From: SAR202 cluster bacterium
Lineage (GTDB): Bacteria; Chloroflexota; Dehalococcoidia; Lucifugimonadales; UBA1123
Reading direction: 5' to 3'
Assembly (NCBI GenBank): GCA_030752795.1
Contig: JASMDM010000050.1
Location: 1 to 41,651 of the forward strand
DNA length: 41,651 nt
Both the position numbers and the translations under genes were made by a program. Positions within the stretch are counted from its first letter, which is position 1; each line of letters starts with the position of its first letter. This document shows, one piece after another, positions 1 to 9,187 of the stretch. A model generated the notes under the pieces. That model ran no database searches. It worked only from the letters and a program-made list of their open reading frames with translations, and was not told the DNA's origin.

Positions 1-178
1 CGCAAGATGCTGGAGTACTCCGTGCCTCCGGGGTATCGACGACAACTACCGCCGCGTAGACCGAAGCTCGACCCGTTCAAGGGCGTAATCGATCAGATCC
101 TGGAACAGGATCAGACCTCACCAAAGAAGCAGCGTCACACAGCCAAGCGCATCTACGAGCGACTTAGAGACGAGTACG
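1..178 (+). pseudogene. IS21-family transposase (IstA) fragment
   Basis: The frame open from the left window edge reads PPGYRR, then RPKLDPFKGVID and KKQRHTAKRIYERLRDEYG. This is the conserved N-terminal region of IS21-family IstA transposases just before the catalytic core. In intact proteins the next residues lead into the DDE domain. Here similarity stops abruptly near base 178 and the DNA changes to an unrelated recombinase relic. The start lies outside the window. No terminal inverted repeat or target duplication is visible, and no IstB ATPase gene follows, so this is a dead remnant. Family recognition is from motif memory. Confidence 0.75.
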
Positions 179-687
<509 letters not shown>

Positions 688-1000
688 ACAGCCAATCCTC
701 CACCGGCGGTCCCCGACTGTCGACCACGCCCCAGTTGAACTGAATCTGAATCGGCGAACATAGTCGATTCAGATATCGATCGACTCGAATCACACCTCCA
801 ATCTCCGCACCGCTACGTGTTTCGCGTGAGTCGAGAATCGTTCTTGACTGCGCTGTTCCCTGCCTGTACCCTACGCTAATCAAACGTGAGATCGGGACCG
901 AGCCGGCTGGTGCGGCGGTGTGGAATTGAGGGAGTTCGGTCTTTCGGTCGTTGTTGTCATATGCGATTCGGGCTCCGTCACTAACACAAGGAGGCTTATC
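688..1000 (+). promoter_or_regulatory. Intergenic region with putative promoter and ~120-nt leader of the AOR operon
   Basis: No convincing gene lies here. A sigma70-like promoter is visible: TTGACT at 844-849, a 17-nt spacer, and TACCCT at 867-872, which would start transcription near 879. That leaves a leader of about 120 nt before the AOR start at 1001, rich in short G/C complementary segments (for example around 897-925). Molybdenum and tungsten enzyme genes are sometimes controlled by Moco/Tuco riboswitches, but I cannot match the consensus by eye. A strong SD, AAGGAGG, sits at 988-994. Confidence 0.4.
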
Positions 1001-2740
1001 TTGGCGAAGATCTTCAGAGTAAACATGGCAGATCAGTCGGTGGCAGAAGAGGCAGTTCCGAGCAAATGGGAATTGCTTGGAGGCCGTGGATTCACTTCTC
1101 GGGTCATCATGGATGAGATCACGCCCGGATGCCATCCGCTTGGACCCAACAACAAATTCATCATGGCCCCGGGGATCGTGACCGGCAGCGCCGCGGCGAC
1201 GTCTGGTCGGGTATCCATCGGCGGCAAGTCTCCGCTGACCGGCGGCACCAAGGAGAGTAACGCGGGAACCCCGGTCTCGCAGATGCTCGGCAGGCTCCGG
1301 ATCAAAGGAATCATCGTCGAAAACCAACCCGAATCCGGCTGGTGGATGCTCAAAATCGACAAGGACGGCGTGGAGACGCTCCCTGCCGACGACCTGCAGG
1401 GCAGGTCCACGACGGAAACGAACCAAGCCATGTTCGAGCGCTACGGTGACCAGGTCGGCGTAGTCTCGATCGGCACCACTGGCGAGAACACGATGGCGAT
1501 GGCCGGCGTGTGCTTCAGTGACGCCGAGGGCCGAGCGAGCCGATATGCTGGTCGCGGCGGGCTGGGCGCAGTGATGGGCAGCAAAGGCTTAAAGGCGATC
1601 GTGGTCGACCAGACAGGTGCGCCAGGCGTCGAGGTCAAAAACCGTGAAGTGTTCCGGGCCGGTGAGCGCAAGATGCTCTCAGCGCTGCAGACTCACGACG
1701 TCACCAAGCCGGGCGGCACGCTCAACACCTTCGGCACCAATGCCTTGATCAACGTGATGAACGAAGCGGGCGGTCTCCCTACCCGCAACTTCAGGTCCGG
1801 CTCGTTCGACGGAGCCGACAACATCTCCGGCGAGACGCTGGCCGACATCATCCGCGAGCGCGGTGGCATGGGCAAATCCACCCACTCATGCTCACCCGGT
1901 TGCGTCATCGAATGTTCGAACATCTACGCCAAGTCCGACGGTAGCGAGCACGTATCCGTGATGGAATACGAATCGGTGTGGGCTCTCGGCGCGAACCTGG
2001 GCGTCGACGACATGGACGACGTGGCCGAGATGATCCGCATTTGCAACGATATCGGCGTCGACACGATCGAGGCAGGCGTGACGTTGGGAGTGGCCATGGA
2101 AGCAGGCGTCGCCCAGTTCGGCGACGGCAAGGCTGCGATCAGCCTGCTCAACGAGGTCGACCAAGCGACCCCGACCGGGCGCATCCTCGGCAACGGCGCG
2201 ACGTTCACGGGCAAAGCCTATGGCGTCACCCGAGTACCGGCGGTCAAAGGCCAGGGCATGCCAGCGTACGAGCCGCGCGTGGTCAAGGGCTTGGGCGTCA
2301 CTTACGCAACCAGCCCTCAAGGCGCCGACCACACTGCAGGATACACGAACGCGCAAGAGATCCTTGGCGTGGGCGGCAAGCTCGACCCAACCGCCGTCGA
2401 AGGCAAAGGCGACCTTTCGCGAACAATGCAGGCCGCGACAGCCTTCATCGACGCTCACGGCTACTGCTTGTTCACCGCTTTCGCGATGTTGGACATTGCA
2501 AGCGGCATGGAAGGCATGGTTGAGACGGTAAACGGCGTCCTCGGAACTAACTGGACCGTAGACGATGTCGGCAGGGTTGGCATGGAGATCCTCGAATCCG
2601 AGCGTGAATTTAACGCGCAAGCAGGTTTCACGAAGGCCGACGACCGGTTGCCTGAGTTCATGTCGAACGAGACGCTTCCGCCACTCAACGAGATAAACAA
2701 CATCCCGGACACGGTGATGGACAGCGTATTCGGGAGCTAG
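1001..2740 (+). CDS. Aldehyde ferredoxin oxidoreductase family protein
   Basis: Tungsten/molybdenum bis-pterin enzyme of the AOR family, expected to oxidise aldehydes (or run the reverse) in the cytoplasm with ferredoxin. The N-terminal domain starts with LGGRGFTSRVIMDE and has the family motifs SGRVSIGGKSPLTGG and RYAGRGGLGAVMGSKGLKA. The Fe-S ligands are C297, C301 and C305 in HSCSPGCVIECSN (Cx3Cx3C, as in YdhV-like members, unlike the Cx2Cx3C of classical AOR) plus C489 in YCLFTAF. The 579-residue length is close to the family norm. I chose the TTG start at 1001 because AAGGAGG lies 6 nt upstream and the protein then begins MAKIFRV, the usual AOR opening. The substrate is unknown. A MoaD-like gene follows 31 nt later. 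Confidence 0.9.
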   Translation: MAKIFRVNMADQSVAEEAVPSKWELLGGRGFTSRVIMDEITPGCHPLGPNNKFIMAPGIVTGSAAATSGRVSIGGKSPLTGGTKESNAGTPVSQMLGRLRIKGIIVENQPESGWWMLKIDKDGVETLPADDLQGRSTTETNQAMFERYGDQVGVVSIGTTGENTMAMAGVCFSDAEGRASRYAGRGGLGAVMGSKGLKAIVVDQTGAPGVEVKNREVFRAGERKMLSALQTHDVTKPGGTLNTFGTNALINVMNEAGGLPTRNFRSGSFDGADNISGETLADIIRERGGMGKSTHSCSPGCVIECSNIYAKSDGSEHVSVMEYESVWALGANLGVDDMDDVAEMIRICNDIGVDTIEAGVTLGVAMEAGVAQFGDGKAAISLLNEVDQATPTGRILGNGATFTGKAYGVTRVPAVKGQGMPAYEPRVVKGLGVTYATSPQGADHTAGYTNAQEILGVGGKLDPTAVEGKGDLSRTMQAATAFIDAHGYCLFTAFAMLDIASGMEGMVETVNGVLGTNWTVDDVGRVGMEILESEREFNAQAGFTKADDRLPEFMSNETLPPLNEINNIPDTVMDSVFGS

Positions 2741-2771
2741 ATCCGGCGCTGGGCCAGCGAGGAACATCGGA

Positions 2772-3014
2772 TTGATTGCAGTGGACGTGGCGTTGTACGC
2801 AACCCTGCGGAAGTATCGCCCGGACGGTGAAAAACGGGGGACTTTCCGAATGCAGGTGGCCGACGGCGCCACCGTCGCAGAGATCCTGGCGGCGTTGAGC
2901 ATACCTTCGGCTCAATCGAAGCTGATCTTCGTCAACAACGTCGGGCGGGATGAAGGCCATGTTCTGAACGGCGATGAAAGAGTAGCGATCTTTCCGCCGA
3001 TCGCTGGCGGATAA
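2772..3014 (+). CDS. MoaD/ThiS-like sulfur carrier protein
   Basis: Small beta-grasp sulfur carrier (80 aa). It ends in PPIAGG, with the C-terminal Gly-Gly that is adenylated and thiocarboxylated in MoaD and ThiS. The opening VDVALYATLRKYRP and the middle VADGATVAEILAAL fit MoaD, the small subunit of molybdopterin synthase. Directly downstream of the AOR gene and in the same operon, it probably supplies dithiolene sulfur for that enzyme's pterin cofactor; dedicated MoaD paralogues beside AOR genes are common. The TTG at 2772 has GAGGA at 2759-2763; a GTG at 2781 is the alternative start. No MoaE or MoeB gene is present in the window. Confidence 0.82.
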   Translation: MIAVDVALYATLRKYRPDGEKRGTFRMQVADGATVAEILAALSIPSAQSKLIFVNNVGRDEGHVLNGDERVAIFPPIAGG

Positions 3015-3023
3015 GCAACGTAC

Positions 3024-3055
3024 GAGGCCACTCAAATCGAGTGGCCTCAGTTTTT
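3024..3055 (+). terminator. Rho-independent terminator of the AOR-moaD operon
   Basis: A perfect 10-bp stem, GAGGCCACTC (3024-3033) and GAGTGGCCTC (3039-3048), with a 5-nt loop, followed by AG and TTTTT at 3051-3055. It lies 9 nt after the moaD-like stop codon and separates this operon from the convergent hydrolase gene. Confidence 0.9.
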
Positions 3056-3122
3056 GTTGGGCTCGCCCCGATCACTGACTCGGATCCCGAAACGCCAAGC
3101 TAGCCTGGGCAATCCTCTCCGA

Positions 3123-4286
3123 TCAGAGCTTGTCTTGGAACCAGTCGAAGATGTACGTCGTGCCGATCGTCTGGTTGTCGCACTGGCAGTGCTGATGCCC
3201 GCCCTCTTCGGCGGTGAACACCTTGAACGTCTTGTCGCTCGATCCGACCGCGTCGTAAAGCGCTTGCGCGTCTTCCATCGGGATTTGAGCGTCCAGTTCT
3301 CCATGAGTAAGTAGAAACGGGCACTCCATCTGCTGGACGATCCCGTCAAGTCGGAAGTCTTCCAGCTTCGCCAACGACTGCTCCAGCGTGTCGACCCCAA
3401 GGGCCCAAGAGATGTGATGGCCGGGAACGGACAGCGCCGTCTGAAACGCGGCGTCGATTCGGCGCTTCCACGTTGCATGGTAGTCCCAGATCGCTCCCCA
3501 GGCGACGCACGCCTTGAACCGTTTCTCCAGAGACGCACATCGTGGTGCATAGTACCCGCCCAGGCTTAACGCCAGCACTCCAACCCGATCTGAGTCGACG
3601 TCGGGGCGTCTTTCGAGGTAGTCGAGCGCGGCTGAGCCAGCGACCTCGTAGTCATATCGAAGCGGAAGTCCACGGAATCGGATCGCCTCACCGGTGCCGG
3701 GTCCGTCCACTAACAGACAGGCGACGCCTCGTCGAGCCAAATCTGCTCCGCGGATGTACAGAATCTCTTTGGTGACGTCGAGCCCGTCGAAGAACACCAC
3801 GCACGGCGGCCTCTCGAGATTCGTGTTCTCGGCGGGCAGAAAATACGCTGGCAGATTTCCGCCCTCGAAAGGAACCTCAACGATTTCGATTCGTGGCCGG
3901 TCGATGAGTTCGGAGTAGCGACGAAAGCCGTCGACCGATGCTCGATACGCGTCCAAGGCATCGGCGTCTTTGGGTGTGCGAAAGCGCTCACCAACTTGGT
4001 AGTACGTCACCGCCCTCAGGTACGCCCCTGCTGCTGTCAGGTTGTGGCCCGCAGTTTCGGCGTCAAGGGCCAGCCCTCGAACGTGACCGGCCATCGCACG
4101 CCACTCGCGAAACCAGGCTTCGTCGTCGCCATCGGCCGATGCCAGCCTTTGGCCGACAACATCGACCTCTCCGAGTTCGGCGCCGCCGTTCTTTGCCGAC
4201 GATATCGCCATCCGCAGGGCAGCCGACCATCGGTAGTTGCCGGGGAAGTAGTCGAGGCCTGGTGAACGACCGGTTTTGCTTGCCAT
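3123..4286 (-). CDS. Alpha/beta hydrolase (FrsA / dihydropseudooxynicotine-hydrolase-like)
   Basis: A 387-residue alpha/beta hydrolase with a helical N-terminal cap region (about 1-130), followed by the fold core. Visible catalytic elements are the nucleophile S241 in LALSLGGYY, D332 in HGELDAQIP, and H364 in EEGGHQH. FFDGLDVTKE and LLVDGPGTGE are typical of the subfamily containing FrsA-like esterases and 2,6-dihydropseudooxynicotine hydrolase, which cleave C-C or ester bonds. The substrate cannot be inferred. No signal peptide is seen, so it is probably cytoplasmic. It is a single gene, convergent with the AOR operon, with its promoter in the 4287-4698 gap. The SD before the ATG is weak (a G-run about 5 nt upstream). 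Confidence 0.82.
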   Translation of the reverse strand: MASKTGRSPGLDYFPGNYRWSAALRMAISSAKNGGAELGEVDVVGQRLASADGDDEAWFREWRAMAGHVRGLALDAETAGHNLTAAGAYLRAVTYYQVGERFRTPKDADALDAYRASVDGFRRYSELIDRPRIEIVEVPFEGGNLPAYFLPAENTNLERPPCVVFFDGLDVTKEILYIRGADLARRGVACLLVDGPGTGEAIRFRGLPLRYDYEVAGSAALDYLERRPDVDSDRVGVLALSLGGYYAPRCASLEKRFKACVAWGAIWDYHATWKRRIDAAFQTALSVPGHHISWALGVDTLEQSLAKLEDFRLDGIVQQMECPFLLTHGELDAQIPMEDAQALYDAVGSSDKTFKVFTAEEGGHQHCQCDNQTIGTTYIFDWFQDKL

Positions 4287-4698
4287 TCTGCGCCCCCAAT
4301 GAGTCTCAATCGGGTTGGTCCGGATGGATCAGGCGGAATTGTATCACCGTCAATTCGCCGGCGGTTTTTTTGCTGGGCCGCTCCGAGAGTGACGGTCGAT
4401 TGAGCCGCGACACCAACGGTGTAGAATTGGCTGCGGCGGGACAGAACAGCCTGTTCTACCGTTCCTTCCCTTGCCCGGAACAACGACTCGGATTTCCGAT
4501 AATTGCCAGCGGCTGGCGAGCGTTGTTTTCACGGTGCGGGTTACGATTGGCCAACACGGTACCGCCGGTCGGGATTCCCATTTGAGAAAGATAGCCTGGC
4601 AGAGGTGTACATGGTCAGGTTCACAGTTGTCGGATAACCCCGACCGAAACAGCGTTGGTCCGGCAAAGGTTGACGGTTCGACAGGACCCAACGGCGAC
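4287..4698. other. Divergent intergenic region with a dyad-symmetric candidate operator
   Basis: This stretch separates the minus-strand hydrolase from the plus-strand MFS gene and must carry both promoters. A perfect dyad AGAACAG-C-CTGTTCT lies at 4443-4457, preceded by TGTAGAAT at about 4420-4427, which resembles a -10 element. The dyad looks like a repressor site (TetR/MarR/LexA size class), but no regulator gene is adjacent. A short run CGCCGGCGGTTTTTTT near 4357-4372 looks terminator-like but follows no plus-strand gene. The in-frame upstream extension of the MFS frame reaches 4471 but is low in protein character. Confidence 0.45.
4443..4457. promoter_or_regulatory. Palindromic candidate operator upstream of the MFS gene
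   Basis: A perfect 7+1+7 dyad (AGAACAG, C, CTGTTCT) in the divergent region. Its GAAC...GTTC core resembles Gram-positive SOS boxes, but the spacer is 5 nt rather than the usual 4, so assignment to LexA is not justified. The binding protein is unknown. Confidence 0.4.
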
Positions 4699-6021
4699 GT
4701 GGGGCCGGCATCCGGTTATCGCGGCGCAAGGCCCATTGTCGACGAATCTCAGTCCAAGCAACCTGAATCAAATTCGGAATCTGCGCCTTCTAAGCCGACA
4801 TCAGCGCCGATTGCGAGTTGGCGGAACACCTTCCGGTCGCTGTCCAACCGCAACTTTCGCTTCATGTGGTTCGGCATGCTGGGCGTTATGGCAGGCATGC
4901 AGATGCAGATGCTCGCGCGCAGCTACCTCGTCTACGAAATCACGGGCTCGGCATCGCTTCTCGGGGTCGTCGCCGCGGCGAACGCGCTGCCGATGCTCGC
5001 GCTCTCCTTGTTCGGCGGCGCTTTCGCCGACCGCTTCGACCGTAGGCGCATCATCCAGACCGGACAGGCGATCTTCGCCACGCTAGCCCTCGCGGTAGGC
5101 GTCGCGATCTACACCGGCCAAATCACCTGGGTGCACCTGATGATCGCCGCGGCCGTCCAGGGAGTGGCATTCGCATTCATGATGCCGGCCCGACAGGCCA
5201 TCGTTCCTCACCTGGTGGAGTCCGACAAGCTCACGAACGCGATGGCCCTCAACTCCGCGGCCATGAGCGCCATGACGCTGGCTGCTCCCGCGTTCGCCGG
5301 CCTCTTGTATGCCTACGCCGGACCGGACAACGTGTACTTCGTCATATCTGCACTGGGTTACGGCGCGGTGATAATAACGTCGAAAGTTCCTCGAACCGGA
5401 GACAGCTCGAGCCGCCAACGTAATTCGATGATGAAAGACGTCCGTGCAGGCCTTTCGTACGTACGGGGCAGCCCGTTGATATTGGCTCTTATGGCATTGG
5501 GCGTCGCGGCGGCCGTGCTGGCGATGCCGTTCCGCATGTTGATGCCGTTGTTCATCGTCGACGTATACAAGATGGGCCCGGAACAGATGGGGCTGCTCGT
5601 TTCCTCGATGGGGGCCGCATCCTTGAGCGGCGCACTTTTTGTGGCGTCGCTCAGCAATTGGCGCAGAGGCCTTCTGCTGATCATAGGCAGCTACCTATCG
5701 GGAATTGGACTGTTGTTGGTGGCGACGATCCCGTTCTACATGGCCGCGATATTCTTCATGATACCGCTGGGTCTCGGCGACTCCGGCTTCAGAACGTTGA
5801 ACCAATCGCTCGTCGTCGAGAACACCGAGGACCAGTTCAGGGGAAGAGTGATGGGCGTTTTCATGATGACCCGCGGGCTGATGCCGCTCGGGGTGCTGCC
5901 GACCTCGATTGTGGCTGATTTCCTCGGGGTGCAATTCGCCATTGGGCTTTTGGCGGTGCTTCTGTTATTGTTCACGACGACGATTATGGTCACCCAGAAA
6001 CGAGTGCGGGAAATCGCCTGA
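4699..6021 (+). CDS. MFS transporter (EntS/MFS_3-like exporter)
   Basis: A major facilitator with about 12 hydrophobic segments. The motif-A-like loop GGAFADRFDRRRIIQTG sits between TM2 and TM3 (about residues 106-122), and a central loop RQRNSMMKDVRAGLSYVRG marks the joint of the two halves. These loops fit the MFS_3/enterobactin-exporter-like group, so proton-driven export of a small molecule is likely; the substrate is unknown. The frame is open back to 4471. I prefer the GTG at 4699, which leaves a polar Ser/Pro-rich tail of about 45 residues before TM1; a TTG at 4627 and one at 4582 are alternatives. It starts a plus-strand run with the flavoprotein and luciferase-like genes. Confidence 0.82.
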   Translation: MGPASGYRGARPIVDESQSKQPESNSESAPSKPTSAPIASWRNTFRSLSNRNFRFMWFGMLGVMAGMQMQMLARSYLVYEITGSASLLGVVAAANALPMLALSLFGGAFADRFDRRRIIQTGQAIFATLALAVGVAIYTGQITWVHLMIAAAVQGVAFAFMMPARQAIVPHLVESDKLTNAMALNSAAMSAMTLAAPAFAGLLYAYAGPDNVYFVISALGYGAVIITSKVPRTGDSSSRQRNSMMKDVRAGLSYVRGSPLILALMALGVAAAVLAMPFRMLMPLFIVDVYKMGPEQMGLLVSSMGAASLSGALFVASLSNWRRGLLLIIGSYLSGIGLLLVATIPFYMAAIFFMIPLGLGDSGFRTLNQSLVVENTEDQFRGRVMGVFMMTRGLMPLGVLPTSIVADFLGVQFAIGLLAVLLLLFTTTIMVTQKRVREIA

Positions 6022-6133
6022 ACCTCACAGGCGCCTCCAATGGGCTGAGTTTCACGACGCTGCCCACGCCTCGCTTCGACCGACCGGCTGACGATCTCAA
6101 CATGCCAGATTCGACCCAATGGGAGCAGCATGC

Positions 6134-7846
6134 ATGACCACGGACAACGGAACACTGCGGCTCAACGCAGACGTGCTCGTAATAGGCGGCGGCGGAGCGG
6201 GCGCCATGGCCGCTGTCAAAGCCGCGGGTGAAGGTGCGGACACCTTGGTCGTCACCAAAGGACCGTACCCTTCTGGCAACTCGTCGATCGCCCTGGCAGG
6301 GTACGCGGTTGCGCTGGGTTCAGTGGACCCTAGAGACAATCCGCAGGTGCATTTCGAGGACGTTGTCAGAAACGGCGTTGGCCTCAACAACCAGAGTCTG
6401 GTGAAAACCTGGGTGAACGAGATCGTCGGATTGACGCGGGAGATGGAGGAATGGGGCATCGATCTCATCCGTGAAAACGGTAAACTCGACCAAATACCAT
6501 GGCCGGGACACACCTATCCCCGTATGGTCCACCACTACAACACAACCGGGAAGGCCGTGACCAAGAGCCTAGGTCAGAAGAGCAAGGAAGTGGGAGTGCG
6601 GTCCCTGCCTCACACCGTGGTCGGCGGTCTCTTGAAAGCCGGCGGTAGCGTCGTCGGCGCCTGGGGAGTTCAGTACCATACCGGGCAGCCGGTCCTGATC
6701 AGATCGAAGTCAGTGATTCTGACAACTGGCGGCATGGGACACCTGTTTCCGGCGACCGACAACGTCGGCGGGGTCACCGGAGAAGGCTACGCCCTGGCAC
6801 TGAGAGCAGGCGCCGAGCTCATCGACATGGAATTCTGTCATTTTGTCCCAGCGCCGTGCCATCCGCCAAGGATGCGGATTCGCGACGGCTTCCAACGCCA
6901 TGTCGGCAACTTGATCAACGAAGGCGGCGCCAAGCTGTACAACGGGGTGGGCGAGCGCTTCATGAAGCGGCAGTTCCCAGAGTCGGCCGAAAAGGGACTC
7001 GACGGAGAGTCGCTCGTTAAAGCCATCGGACTCGAACTGTGCGAGGGCAGAGCGGGTCCTCATGGCGGCGTGTTTCTGGATCTTTCGGATGTCCCGCAAC
7101 ATATGCAGGAGTTGATATTCAGCGAAGTGTGGGCAACTGCCGAACGCGCCGGAATCGACGTTGCGTACCAGCCGGTGGAACTCACGCCGACGCTGCACGA
7201 CCTGGTGGGCGGAGTCAAGATCGACGAATCCGGAGGCGCAGGCGTACCTGGATTGTACGCCGCGGGCGAAGCCGCGGGAGGCGTACACGGCGCCAGCCGG
7301 TTCGGGGGCTCGGCGTTGTCCGACGCCCTCGCCTTCGGAGCGATATCGGGACGAGCCGCCGCCCAGTATTCGCGCCAGATCGACGCGCCTCCGAGCAACG
7401 ATGACGCTGAAGCGGAGTTGCAAGCCGCGATGGACGGGATGCTGTTTCCGAGGGAGGGACAGGCGCCCGGCGAGATACGATCGGCTGTCCAAAGCACTGC
7501 GTACCAATATCTCAATGCCGTCCGCAACGGAGACGGATTGACTCAGGCGCTCTACGAGCTCGACCGCATCGGAGACAGGCTTCCGGAGATGTCCGCCTGG
7601 GCTGAGAACCCTCGCCAGCGGGGCGCCCTGTTGCGCCAGGCGATAGAGGTCGACGGCCAAGTGGAACTGGCCCGCATTCTCGCAAGCGCCGCATTGTACC
7701 GTGAGGAAAGCAGAGGAGGTCTTTTTGGGGGCCACTACCGAAACGACTTCCCTGCTCAGGACGACGAAAATTGGCTGAAGAGCGTCATCGTCTCAGGCGA
7801 CGGTTCTGAGCTGTCCTGCCATACCCAGCCGCCTGTGAAGATTTGA
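6134..7846 (+). CDS. FAD-dependent fumarate reductase/succinate dehydrogenase-type flavoprotein
   Basis: A 570-residue flavoprotein of the SdhA/FrdA/NadB/AprA superfamily. The dinucleotide fold VLVIGGGGAGAMAA is at about residues 14-27. An SVILTTGGMGHLFP segment and the C-terminal FAD-capping region GLYAAGEAAGGVHGASRFGG with SALSDALAFGAISGRAAA are clear. It may oxidise or reduce a dicarboxylate or an enoate; no Fe-S subunit or membrane anchor gene is adjacent, so it is not an ordinary succinate dehydrogenase. I chose the ATG at 6134 with GGGAG at 6121-6125, rather than the in-frame ATG at 6119. The next gene is a luciferase-like oxidoreductase 108 nt downstream, and the two may form a catabolic operon. 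Confidence 0.85.
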   Translation: MTTDNGTLRLNADVLVIGGGGAGAMAAVKAAGEGADTLVVTKGPYPSGNSSIALAGYAVALGSVDPRDNPQVHFEDVVRNGVGLNNQSLVKTWVNEIVGLTREMEEWGIDLIRENGKLDQIPWPGHTYPRMVHHYNTTGKAVTKSLGQKSKEVGVRSLPHTVVGGLLKAGGSVVGAWGVQYHTGQPVLIRSKSVILTTGGMGHLFPATDNVGGVTGEGYALALRAGAELIDMEFCHFVPAPCHPPRMRIRDGFQRHVGNLINEGGAKLYNGVGERFMKRQFPESAEKGLDGESLVKAIGLELCEGRAGPHGGVFLDLSDVPQHMQELIFSEVWATAERAGIDVAYQPVELTPTLHDLVGGVKIDESGGAGVPGLYAAGEAAGGVHGASRFGGSALSDALAFGAISGRAAAQYSRQIDAPPSNDDAEAELQAAMDGMLFPREGQAPGEIRSAVQSTAYQYLNAVRNGDGLTQALYELDRIGDRLPEMSAWAENPRQRGALLRQAIEVDGQVELARILASAALYREESRGGLFGGHYRNDFPAQDDENWLKSVIVSGDGSELSCHTQPPVKI

Positions 7847-7954
7847 TTCATACTCCGTGCTGACAGGACGCAACACGGCGGGCGTTCGAACGGCGTGTGG
7901 CCGAATCAATCCGAATCGTCGAATACCGGATGTGAGTGAATTCAGGAGGGCGTC

Positions 7955-9043
7955 ATGCATTTCGGACTGTTCTATCTATTCAGCGACTTTGGCAACATCC
8001 CGCAGGACCAGGTGTTCAACGAAGTTCTGGACGAGATCGAATACGCAGAAGAGTTGGGATTCGACTCCATCTGGCTTCCGGAGCACCACTTTGCCGTATA
8101 CGGTATGCTGGGCAATCCGCTGACTTTAGCCGCCGCCATCGCACAGCGCACAACGAAGATGAAGATCGGCACGGCGGTCATGATTCTCCCGTTCCAGCAT
8201 CCACTCCGGGTGGCCGAGGATGCCGCCCTCGTGGACGCGCTGAGCGGCGGACGGCTCTTGTTGGGATTGGGTCGAGGATACCAACCGCCGGAGTTCCACG
8301 GATTTGGCGTGCCGCAATCGGATTCGTCGGCCATGTTCAACGAGAGCTTTGAGATCATCAGGCGAGCATTGAGCGGGGAGAAGTTCACATTCGGGGGTCG
8401 TTTTTGGAACATCGAAGAGCCCACGGAGATATTCCCCAAACCGATCCAGAAGCCGCACCCGCCGTTCTACTTGGCCAGCGTCACGCCCCGAAGCCTCGAT
8501 ATCGCCGCTCGAAACGGCATGTCGTTGCTCCGGGCGCCTCAGTTCAGCACATTGGACACGGTTGCTGAAGCGTACACGACCTACCGATCGATGATGCGAG
8601 AGCACGGCCACGACCCGGACAGCCTCGATCAACCCTTGTCAGTTCGGACCTACGTCGCGCCGACGATGGAAGACGCGAGAGCCGAGGCTGAGCACGTCGT
8701 ATGGTTCTACAAATTGATGGCCACGCTTCTACCTGGGGCGCCGGGCCGGCCCGCCCCGCCTTCCGGCTACGAAAACTACCCTCAAGACCCGTCCGCACTT
8801 TCCGCGATCACGGTCGACGACGTTCTAGAGCGCGGCACTGCCTTCGGCACGCCCGACCGGGTAATCGAAACGATGAAGACGTACATGCACCGACTCGGCG
8901 CGACCAGCTTTATGACACAGATGCGAATCGGCGGTCTCAAGCACTCAAAGGTGCGCAAATCCATGGAACTGTTCGCCAAAGAGGTGATGCCAGCCCTGCG
9001 AGAGGAAGAGGCCAAGATGGAAGCGGCGACCGCCGATGACTAG
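7955..9043 (+). CDS. LLM-class flavin-dependent oxidoreductase (bacterial luciferase-like)
   Basis: A 362-residue TIM-barrel monooxygenase of the luciferase-like family. It opens MHFGLFYLFSDFGN and carries GFDSIWLPEHHF, TKMKIGTAVMILPFQHPLR and GGRLLLGLGRGYQPPEF, the segments that form the flavin pocket. Members use FMNH2 (LuxA, alkanal or sulfonate monooxygenases) or F420; the EHHF motif favours an FMN-type monooxygenase. No flavin reductase gene is adjacent. The SD AGGAGGG lies about 5 nt before the ATG. It is probably cotranscribed with the flavoprotein gene. The substrate is unknown. Expanded sets of such monooxygenases are known in SAR202 Chloroflexota. Confidence 0.88.
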   Translation: MHFGLFYLFSDFGNIPQDQVFNEVLDEIEYAEELGFDSIWLPEHHFAVYGMLGNPLTLAAAIAQRTTKMKIGTAVMILPFQHPLRVAEDAALVDALSGGRLLLGLGRGYQPPEFHGFGVPQSDSSAMFNESFEIIRRALSGEKFTFGGRFWNIEEPTEIFPKPIQKPHPPFYLASVTPRSLDIAARNGMSLLRAPQFSTLDTVAEAYTTYRSMMREHGHDPDSLDQPLSVRTYVAPTMEDARAEAEHVVWFYKLMATLLPGAPGRPAPPSGYENYPQDPSALSAITVDDVLERGTAFGTPDRVIETMKTYMHRLGATSFMTQMRIGGLKHSKVRKSMELFAKEVMPALREEEAKMEAATADD

Positions 9044-9097
9044 ATGAGTGCCGTAGACGCCGCGATTGCCGGGTCAGAGTGAAGACGTGGCGACGAG

Positions 9098-9129
9098 CGC
9101 AAGGCGGTCATGCGACGACTGGCCTTGCG
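9098..9129. repeat. Hairpin between convergent genes
   Basis: Arms CGCAAGGC (9098-9105) and GCCTTGCG (9122-9129) surround a 16-nt loop in the gap between the convergent luciferase-like and response regulator genes. There is no U-run on either side, so it is at best an atypical terminator or an mRNA 3-prime end stabiliser. Confidence 0.35.
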
Positions 9130-9187
9130 TGCCAAACGAGGAACCTGGTGCAATGCTTTTTGTCGGTCAATCACGGGACCTGCGCCG

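Noticed and set aside
1892..2902. 336-codon minus-strand frame opposite the AOR gene
   Set aside because: Shadow frame typical of high-GC genes; the plus-strand AOR is clearly the real gene.
4357..4372. CGCCGGCGG followed by a T-run as a terminator
   Set aside because: The stem is only a short self-complementary core and no plus-strand gene ends upstream of it.
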